47,706 nucleotides of DNA from Klebsiella pneumoniae (GTDB taxonomy: Bacteria; Myxococcota_A; UBA796; SXON01): contig CAMAWH010000037.1 in NCBI GenBank assembly GCA_945861635.1, positions 1-47,706 on the forward strand, written 5' to 3'. Below are positions 42,047 through 47,706 of the stretch, piece by piece; the stretch's first letter is position 1; each line of letters begins with the position of its first letter. Under the pieces are notes generated by a model. It did not search any database. It saw only the letters and a program-made list of their open reading frames with translations, and was not told the DNA's origin. The translations under genes and the position numbers were made by a program.

Positions 42047-42760
42047 ATGGGATTCTTGGACCGCATCGGCAACCTGTGGAACGGTTTTTGGGGCCTCTGG
42101 CTCGGAGACCGTGAGAAGAACAACCCCGAAGTGGTGTACGAGGCGGCCATCGAGGCGCGCCTCCAAAAACACCGCGAACTGAAAAAGGCAGTTTCGGGCA
42201 TCGTCTACCTGCGGAACAAGCTCGCCGCGGAGCTGGAAGCCAAGGAGAAGGCGCTGGTGGACGTCAACGCCCAAATTCCCGTGGCCGTGGAAAGCGGGGA
42301 GGATGACGTTGCACTCGTACTCCTTCAAAAAAAGAACGAACTTGACAAGGCGATCGTCGACCTGAAGGGAGAGCTGGAAAAGGTGTCCAACCAGGCGGAA
42401 GAAGCCAAGGAGGGGCTGGTCGCATTTCAGGGCGAAATCGAAAAGCTCAAGCGCGAGCGAGATCAGATGCTTGCAAAGAAGGCCACCGCGGAAGCGCGGA
42501 TTCAGATTCAGGAGACGCTGGACGGCATGTCCACCGACGCCGACATCAAAGCCCTGGAAAACGTCCGGGAAAATATCCACAAGCTCCAGGCGTCCGCCGA
42601 CGTCGGCACGGAAATCAAGGACAACAGCCTCGACGCCCGCCTCAAGAAGATCAAGGAGAAAACGGGAGACGTCACCGCCAAGTCACAGCTGGACGAGTTG
42701 AAAAAGCAACACGCGGCCCGCGCCACGGCCGCCGAGGGCAGCGTCAAGAAGACGATGTAG
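42047..42760 (+). CDS. PspA/IM30-like coiled-coil protein
   Basis: A 237-residue protein from ATG 42047; residues from the frame upstream do not fit. MGFLDRIGNLWNGFWGLW is an amphipathic N-terminal helix like the membrane-binding helix of PspA/Vipp1, and the rest is almost entirely coiled coil rich in Lys/Glu/Gln (RLQKHRELKKAVSGIVYLRN, ELEKVSNQAEEAKEGL). This is the shape and length of ESCRT-III-related PspA proteins that protect the inner membrane. The stop is directly followed by the ATG of the GT-C-like gene (no gap). No PspF or PspBC is visible. Confidence 0.78.
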   Translation: MGFLDRIGNLWNGFWGLWLGDREKNNPEVVYEAAIEARLQKHRELKKAVSGIVYLRNKLAAELEAKEKALVDVNAQIPVAVESGEDDVALVLLQKKNELDKAIVDLKGELEKVSNQAEEAKEGLVAFQGEIEKLKRERDQMLAKKATAEARIQIQETLDGMSTDADIKALENVRENIHKLQASADVGTEIKDNSLDARLKKIKEKTGDVTAKSQLDELKKQHAARATAAEGSVKKTM

Positions 42761-45610
42761 ATGAATCCGTTTTTCACCTTCATGCGCGCACGTGTCGCGA
42801 CACCGTGGCTCGCGCTCGCGGCATGGCAGCGGACCCACGTCGTCGTACTGATGGCCGCGATGGTCGGCTTTCTTGCGCACTACATCATCCTGTTCTGCTG
42901 GATTCAGCCCTGGTACATCGAAGACAGCGCGATCTCGTTCTCGTACGCGCGCAACTTCGCCGAAGGAGATGGGCTTGTTCCCTACGTAGGCGGGGAGCGT
43001 GTCGAGGGCTACTCCAACCCGCTGTGGACCTTCCTGATCGCGGTGGGTTGGTTGCTCCGCATTCAGCCGTGGACGACGTCGAAGGTGCTCGGAGCGTTTT
43101 TCGGCTGCGTGGCCATGTTGGCGTCCTACGGAATCGCGCGGTACGCGCGGAACCAGAAAGATGGTGATTGGGTTCCACTTTTGGCGCCATGGATGCTGGC
43201 GGCGTCGTCGCAATTCGTGATTTGGAGTACGTCGGGCCTTGAAAACGGTTTGTTTTGCGCGATGCTCGGGTGCGGCATCTGGGCCCTTTGTCGGGAAATC
43301 GAGCAGAATAGACGTTTTCCGCTTTCTGCATTATTTTTCTTCTGCCTTGCGATCACGCGCCCCGATGGCGCCTCGTACGCGGCACTGGCGCTTTTGACGC
43401 GAGTTGCGGCGTCGGTGGTGCGCGGTCAATGGGCGGCGACTCCGTTGTGGATTCTGGCGTTTGGATTGCCATTTGGCGCGTACCAATACGTACGGTACGA
43501 GTATTTTGCGTGGCCGTGGCCCAACACCTGGTATGCCAAGGAAAAGGATTTTCGCCCGTTCAATTGGGGCGGTACCGCGTGGAATCAGACCAAGGATTAC
43601 TACCGGAAATACGGCATCGTATATGCGCTTCCGCTGTTGGTTTTCGCGGTAGGCAGCTTCCGCGGGTGGCGGCGCTGGCTGAATATCGTCCTGCTCGCCT
43701 TGCTCGCCGTTTTCGTGCTGTGGAACGGACGCGAGGGGATTCCGGCGGGCCTGCACAATCCCGCGCTCGATTGGATCACGCGGCACTGGGTGGAGTGCCG
43801 GGTCTGGTACATCCTCGGCGCTGCGGTCGTGCTCGGACTCACGACGCTGGGGAGCCCGGGTTGGCACGCGCGCGGGCTATTGTGGGCGGCGTATGCGGCG
43901 GGGATCTTCTTCTCGATCCTTGCCAACGGCGATTGGATGCGGGGGTTCCGCTGGTTCTCGCTCACCAGCGTGCCGCAATTCACGCTTCTGGCGGTTGGAA
44001 TCGGGGAGTTCGTCGATGCGCTCCCGGCCGCGCAGCGCCGGCTGTTTGGCCGCATCCCGGTGCGGTTGCTCTATGCGCTGGTGCCGACGATTGCGCTGAT
44101 GGCGACCAATGCGCCCCGCTCCTGGGAATTCCTCAACAAGCCGGAAACCTCCCCTCGAGACGTGCATAAACGCGTCAATTACATGATGTGGGTTCAGTCC
44201 CGCCTGGAGTTGGAGCACGTCGTCCTGTTTGACGTTGATATGGGTGCTCATACCTGGTATACGGACTGGGAGATCACCGATATCGCTGGGCTGATCGACC
44301 TGCCGATGGCGCGGCATCAGAAGTTTCCGAAGAACTTTCTCGAAGAATATATATTCGACGAACGCCGGCCCGATTTCGCGCATGTGCACGGCGCGTGGTC
44401 CAACAAGCTGAAGATCACGAAGAATCCTCGCTGGAAGGAAGAGTACATCGAGATTCCGGGCTTTCCGAGCGGTGGCCGCGGCCTGCACGTCGGCAATCAT
44501 ATTCGGAAGGACATCGTTGCCCATCGGACGGCGCCGCGGCTGGCCCCGCTGACGGTCGGCTTCGGCGGCGGCGTGCGAATGGAAGACTGGCAGGTCCCCT
44601 CGCCAACGGTGGCGCCCGGCGGCGAACTTTGGATTGCATCCAGTTGGCGGGCCCCCGACCGGGAGGACGGTTTTCGTGTGGTCCTGTTTCTGGCCGACGG
44701 CCAGGGCGTGAAATGGACGGGAGAGGTCGTTCCCGGATACGACTGGTACGACGTCGAGTATTGGGATGCCTGGGACTATGTGGATGGGCGTTGGAGTGTG
44801 TACCTGCCGAAGGCATTGCCGCACGGAACCTACCGATTGGGCTTCGTCGTTCTCGATGAGGAAACCGGCGCGGTGCTTCCGGTCGTCGGCGAGGCCGCGG
44901 TTGACGCTGCCGTTGATTCAGCCAGTTCCGCGCCGAACGCCGCTGTGCCAGACGCGGCCGCGCCCGTGTACATGACGGGCGAGTGGCTGTCGCCCGACAC
45001 CGTCCTCGTTGTTGGCAAGGAAGCGACGCACGTCGCTGCGGACAAGTCGTTCAAGGAAACTCTCGCCGCGGCCGCCAGCGGGGAGTGTGAGGCGGCCTAT
45101 GACCGCTGGCGAGATGCCGCCCATTCGACGGCCAACGACTGGGCCTGGTACGAAGCGCACGTGACCCTGGAGAAGACCGCCCGCGTGGCGTGTCTGGTCG
45201 CCCGGGCGGAGGGGCTGCCAGACCTGGTGGCGCGCGCCGAAATCTATCGGGAGGCGCGGCGCATCGATCCTCGGAATCCCACGCTCATTGCGTCCGGAGC
45301 CGTGGCCGGGGTCACGCTGGAGGCGCAGGGTGACGTCGCTCGCGGCGCCGACCAGTGGGAGGCGGCGTTTGTCGCCTACCGGGCATCCGTGTGGAGCGAC
45401 CCCCGTCGCGCGTTTGCGCGTCGGAAGGCGGAAGAGGCGCGAAACCACCGCCTTGGTTTGACCGAGGACGGCGCGGAGCAGAAGCCGGGTGGCGTCAAGG
45501 GAGCGGCGGGCACCAGGGCCGGCAAGGATCCGGCGCCCGCGCGGGTCGCGCCGCCCGCGCCGGTCACGCCGCCCGCGCCGGTCACGCCGCCCGCGCCGTC
45601 GGACCCGTAG
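42761..45610 (+). CDS. large GT-C-like membrane glycosyltransferase with TPR-like tail
   Basis: A 949-residue protein that begins right after the PspA-like stop. The first ~430 residues have about ten membrane helices. The first periplasmic loop, YIEDSAISFSYARNFAEGDG followed by GERVEGYSNPLW, is the D(D/A)-f-s-R-Y-G-G-EGYTxxLW motif of GT-C arabinosyl/mannosyl-like transferases that use polyprenyl-phosphate sugars. A beta-rich domain lies at ~590-720, then a helical TPR-like section (~760-900), and a Pro-rich end of three PAPVTP units. The donor and acceptor are unknown. Being fused or operonic with PspA suggests an envelope role, which is inference. Confidence 0.8.
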   Translation: MNPFFTFMRARVATPWLALAAWQRTHVVVLMAAMVGFLAHYIILFCWIQPWYIEDSAISFSYARNFAEGDGLVPYVGGERVEGYSNPLWTFLIAVGWLLRIQPWTTSKVLGAFFGCVAMLASYGIARYARNQKDGDWVPLLAPWMLAASSQFVIWSTSGLENGLFCAMLGCGIWALCREIEQNRRFPLSALFFFCLAITRPDGASYAALALLTRVAASVVRGQWAATPLWILAFGLPFGAYQYVRYEYFAWPWPNTWYAKEKDFRPFNWGGTAWNQTKDYYRKYGIVYALPLLVFAVGSFRGWRRWLNIVLLALLAVFVLWNGREGIPAGLHNPALDWITRHWVECRVWYILGAAVVLGLTTLGSPGWHARGLLWAAYAAGIFFSILANGDWMRGFRWFSLTSVPQFTLLAVGIGEFVDALPAAQRRLFGRIPVRLLYALVPTIALMATNAPRSWEFLNKPETSPRDVHKRVNYMMWVQSRLELEHVVLFDVDMGAHTWYTDWEITDIAGLIDLPMARHQKFPKNFLEEYIFDERRPDFAHVHGAWSNKLKITKNPRWKEEYIEIPGFPSGGRGLHVGNHIRKDIVAHRTAPRLAPLTVGFGGGVRMEDWQVPSPTVAPGGELWIASSWRAPDREDGFRVVLFLADGQGVKWTGEVVPGYDWYDVEYWDAWDYVDGRWSVYLPKALPHGTYRLGFVVLDEETGAVLPVVGEAAVDAAVDSASSAPNAAVPDAAAPVYMTGEWLSPDTVLVVGKEATHVAADKSFKETLAAAASGECEAAYDRWRDAAHSTANDWAWYEAHVTLEKTARVACLVARAEGLPDLVARAEIYREARRIDPRNPTLIASGAVAGVTLEAQGDVARGADQWEAAFVAYRASVWSDPRRAFARRKAEEARNHRLGLTEDGAEQKPGGVKGAAGTRAGKDPAPARVAPPAPVTPPAPVTPPAPSDP
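45551..45600 (+). repeat. 18-bp tandem repeat coding PAPVTP
   Basis: CCGCCCGCGCCGGTCACG occurs at 45551 and 45569, with a partial third copy at 45587. It codes the Pro-rich C-terminal end of the GT-C-like protein. Confidence 0.9.
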
Positions 45611-45631
45611 GCGAGGGCCTGAGGCACTTGT

Positions 45632-45758
45632 TCTACACGCCTATACGTTCGCCTCCGGGTAGGGCCAAGCGCTAGCTTGATCGCTCATGATCGTCGAGAC
45701 CCGCGTGAACGATGCCAGCGGAGGCCGCCTGACCTCGTGGCTCCCGTAACGAATCGCC
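45632..45758 (+). repeat. left copy of a ~127-bp imperfect direct repeat bracketing the HTH-nucleotidyltransferase pair
   Basis: This copy and 47405-47532 share TCTACAC-CCTAT, then CTTGATCG-CATGATC-TCGAGACC (two mismatches in ~26 bases) and an exact 18-base GGCTCCCGTAACGAATCG. Between the last two blocks is a core of 37 bases in both copies that is unrelated in sequence. An ATG in the first block (45687) opens 20 codons ending at TAA (45749). Confidence 0.8.
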
Positions 45759-45805
45759 CAGGGCCGCGCCGCAGGGGGCAGGCTGCGTTCGTGGGGCCTG
45801 GTCGC

Positions 45806-45834
45806 TTGACCACATCGATATTTCGATGTACACA
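45806..45834 (+). promoter_or_regulatory. promoter of the HTH-nucleotidyltransferase pair
   Basis: TTGACC at 45806-45811 and TACACA at 45829-45834 with a 17-base spacer. The start point would be near 45841 and the ATG is at 45848, so the leader is about 7 bases. The spacer is filled by the first palindrome, so a repressor bound there would block RNA polymerase. Confidence 0.45.
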
Positions 45835-45847
45835 TCGACATACCGAT
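45814..45847 (+). promoter_or_regulatory. two operator-like palindromes, 20 bp apart
   Basis: ATCG-N6-CGAT occurs at 45814-45827 and at 45834-45847, both with AC before and a purine-T after. The centres are exactly 20 bases apart, about two helical turns, so two dimers of the HTH protein could sit on the same face. The first is inside the promoter spacer, the second ends at the start codon of the HTH gene. Confidence 0.6.
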
Positions 45848-46633
45848 ATGAAACGCTGCCCACCCGCCTCTGATATCGACAAGGCCCGCCTCCGCGTCGT
45901 TACGAAGGTGCGCTCGTTGCGGACCGAGCGCCGGTGGACGCAGGCGGAGCTCGCCGGGAAGCTCGGGCTCTCCCAAGCAAGGCTGAGCGAGATCGAACGG
46001 GGCGGGGGCTCGTTCACCGCCGAGCAGTTCCTGGAAGTGCTTCGCCTGTTCAACGTGAACGTGGACGCCTTCACGGCACCGCAGCGGGTGGAAGACGAGC
46101 TGCAGAACGCGCTTGCCCGCTTTGGCGCGCTCCACCTTCGCGAGGTTTCGGGCGCGCTCCCAAGCGCCCGGGTCGGCGGGGTCCGCGCCGCTGTCCGGGA
46201 AACGCTGTTGGCCCCCGCCGACGCGCGCCTGCTCCTCGCGCTCGCGCCCGTGCTTCTGGTGAACCTCGACGCCCTGAACCTCGATGTGCTGCACGATGAA
46301 TTCGACTCCCTCGGATTCCCAGCGCGCGTGCCCTGGCTCGTCGAGAACGTCCAAATGGCGTTGATTCTTGGACGCGTTCCCCCGGGACGACCCGCAGCCG
46401 CCGGGTGGCATCGCTCGATGGTCGTCCTGAGCGACTTCGTCTCTCGGCACCCCGCGCCGACCAGCGACTCTCCGCGCCGCCTCGATCACATCGACGCCGG
46501 TCTCCGCAGCGGACGTGCGCTCGCGCAGGTGCAGGCTGCCGCGTCCGACATCTCTCGAAAATGGGGCATAGTCAGCGACCTTCAGCCGGCTGACTTCGCC
46601 GACGCCGTGCGAGCCGCCCATGTCGCAGGTTGA
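45848..46633 (+). CDS. XRE-type HTH regulator, probable antitoxin
   Basis: A 261-residue protein from ATG 45848. An HTH_3 domain occupies ~18-72 (WTQAELAGKLGLSQARLSEIERG is the helix-turn-helix). The remaining ~185 residues (LLLALAPVLLVNLDALNLDV and the later VENVQMALILG) form an unrecognised domain, likely binding the partner enzyme. It overlaps the nucleotidyltransferase gene by 14 bases and has twin palindromes at its promoter, so autorepression is likely. The first gene of the pair being the DNA-binding one is typical of antitoxin-toxin operons such as AbiEi/AbiEii, though the fold here is XRE rather than winged helix. Confidence 0.82.
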   Translation: MKRCPPASDIDKARLRVVTKVRSLRTERRWTQAELAGKLGLSQARLSEIERGGGSFTAEQFLEVLRLFNVNVDAFTAPQRVEDELQNALARFGALHLREVSGALPSARVGGVRAAVRETLLAPADARLLLALAPVLLVNLDALNLDVLHDEFDSLGFPARVPWLVENVQMALILGRVPPGRPAAAGWHRSMVVLSDFVSRHPAPTSDSPRRLDHIDAGLRSGRALAQVQAAASDISRKWGIVSDLQPADFADAVRAAHVAG

Positions 46634-47222
46634 CGACTTCTTCCGCGACCTGGACCGCTCGTGGCCGCTCCCGGCCGGAGCCCCCATCACCCTCCGCCTT
46701 CTGGGCTCGACCGCGCTCATTCTACAGACGAGCTTCCAGAGGGGCACGAAGGACAGCGACATCCTGGAGACCGACGAGATCACCGCCGAGATCGAGTCCG
46801 CGCTCCTGGCGGTCGCGGGAAAGGACACGGACATCCACCGACGGAACAGGATGTACCTTGAGTTTCTCGGCTCCGCCTTTCCCTTTCTCCCGTTCGATCC
46901 CCTATGGCACCCCGTGGTGCCATCCGGGCCGGACTATCAGAACTTCCGCCTGGAAGTGCTGGACGTAGTCGACGTCGTGATTGCGAAGTTGGCCCGCTTC
47001 CACAAAACGGATCGCGACGACATCGCGGCGATGGCCGAGCTTGAGCTGATCGAATCGCAGCGGTTCGCCGAACGCTTTCGGTCCGCTGTGCAGCGGTGGT
47101 GGCATGATTCGAGGGCCGACGACCTGCCGCAGATCCTCCGGAACTTTCACCAAGTGCAATCCGACGAGCTGTTCGTGTGGCCATCCCGAGTCGAGTTGCC
47201 GCCGTGGGTGGACGACGACTGA
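46620..47222 (+). CDS. nucleotidyltransferase-like protein, probable toxin
   Basis: A 200-residue protein overlapping the HTH gene by 14 bases. LLGSTALILQTSFQRGTKDS followed by DIL carries the minimal nucleotidyltransferase motif: Gly29-Ser30 and Asp45-x-Asp47. This matches the AbiEii/MNT/DUF6036-type group. The LDVVDVVIAKLARFHKTDRDD segment (the K-L-R-D-x-D block) also occurs in that group. The protein lacks a HEPN domain. The family either adenylylates or nucleotidylates RNA or a partner protein. It is best read as the toxin of a TA pair with the HTH gene, but activity is not proved. Confidence 0.78.
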   Translation: MSQVDDFFRDLDRSWPLPAGAPITLRLLGSTALILQTSFQRGTKDSDILETDEITAEIESALLAVAGKDTDIHRRNRMYLEFLGSAFPFLPFDPLWHPVVPSGPDYQNFRLEVLDVVDVVIAKLARFHKTDRDDIAAMAELELIESQRFAERFRSAVQRWWHDSRADDLPQILRNFHQVQSDELFVWPSRVELPPWVDDD

Positions 47223-47706
47223 CCGCCGATCGGCATGCCCAGCTGCGGGTTGGGGTCCCGTTGGTGTCGGCGGGCGTCGCTGTGGCCACGGGATCACCGG
47301 CTGTCGAGACCTGTTGGCTTTGATTCACTCCCGAACTTGATCCGTCGCTTTCTGCCCTGGTCTGGGATCGTCTCCATTACGCAAAACGAAACTCTCCCAT
47401 CAAATCTACACACCTATCGTTTCAGCTGCGTGTCGGGTCAAGCACGGGCTTGATCGCGCATGATCCTCGAGACCGACGGCACCGCCTCGGGCGAGGGTCG
47501 TCATGCGGCGCGGCTCCCGTAACGAATCGGCCCCGGATGGCCGAGCACCCCCCTGCCGCCCCGCTGCGCCTCCCAATCACGATGTCCGGCCGTGGATCGC
47601 TTCCGCCGTCGAGCAAGTCTCCGGGTGGGTCCGCACGGATCTACCCGATCCGCCGCACCCGACGTGAGGGACTTCGCCCGTGCGCCTTGGCTCGACCCCG
47701 TGGTAT
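47223..47706. other. gene-poor right end of the window
   Basis: Apart from the right repeat copy, this 484-base stretch holds no gene I can support. One frame from ATG 47582 is open to the end of the window (41 codons), Arg/Pro-rich without any motif. No promoter or hairpin stands out. Confidence 0.5.
47405..47532 (+). repeat. right copy of the ~127-bp imperfect direct repeat
   Basis: Same layout as 45632-45758: conserved left block, a 37-base core unlike that of the other copy (47475-47511), and the exact block GGCTCCCGTAACGAATCG. It also opens a 20-codon ORF (ATG 47460 to TAA 47522), which again ends in Leu-Pro. Confidence 0.8.

Noticed and set aside
45632..47532. Integron attC sites flanking the TA-like pair
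   Set aside because: TA genes are common integron cassettes, but neither copy has the GTTRRRY and RYYYAAC boxes, and there is no integrase in the window.
47582..47706. Open frame running off the right end
   Set aside because: Only 41 codons, Arg/Pro-rich, no motif or ribosome site; not supportable as a gene.

Overview
The window is high-GC DNA, densely coded on both strands. It looks like a chromosomal segment of a myxobacterium-like Gram-negative (Myxococcota or a related former deltaproteobacterial lineage). This is inferred from FHA/TPR membrane proteins, long Asp/Cys-rich lipoproteins with MopE-like (PF11617-type) repeats, a C-terminal tail resembling MYXO-CTERM, a canonical sigma-54 promoter, and many 1-4 base stop/start overlaps. 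The taxonomic call is inference. I saw no rRNA, tRNA or CRISPR array.

Layout. 1-4.5 kb: a C-terminal fragment with a membrane helix, two membrane-anchored FHA+TPR proteins and a HEAT-repeat-like protein, all on +. 4.5-8.5 kb: a Pro/Gly-rich single-pass protein (-), a polytopic GT-C-like protein (+) and an RmlD-like reductase (-). 8.6-11.8 kb: a tail-fibre-like protein overlapping an AAA+ ATPase. 11.9-16.3 kb: housekeeping genes rplU, rpmA, obg, a lipoprotein, a secreted protein, rsfS, rlmH and a ComF-type gene. 16.3-16.6 kb: a compact unit of sigma-54 promoter, 53-codon ORF and hairpin. 16.6-20.7 kb: a sigma region 4-like/zinc-finger/membrane fusion protein, then DivIVA-like, DUF167, PHP, Rossmann and SCP2 proteins in tight succession. 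20.9-27.6 kb, all on -: PlsC-like acyltransferase, ferritin-like protein, GMC oxidoreductase with a Tat-exported partner, and a GldA/GldF/GldG-type ABC system.

27.65-40.0 kb is the most striking region: four consecutive lipoprotein genes sharing an N-terminal Asp/Cys/Trp repeat module but ending in different display domains (lamin-tail-like twice, a seven-repeat FG-GAP propeller, a Gly/Ser/Thr-rich beta-helix-like region). One carries twelve copies of a ~67-residue, six-cysteine repeat that is nearly invariant in protein but varied at synonymous sites. 40-45.6 kb: a membrane protein, a TIGR02757-type protein, a PKD-like protein, PspA/IM30 and a large GT-C-like protein with a TPR tail.

45.6-47.7 kb: an HTH regulator plus nucleotidyltransferase pair, probably toxin-antitoxin, with two operator-like palindromes 20 bp apart. 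The pair is bracketed by two ~127 bp imperfect direct repeats with conserved ends and a variable 37-nt core. The last ~170 bases hold no supportable gene.

Two genes (rsfS and the fourth lipoprotein) have their expected N-terminus in frame with no ATG/GTG/TTG to start it. Either non-AUG starts are used or single-base G errors exist in the assembly.
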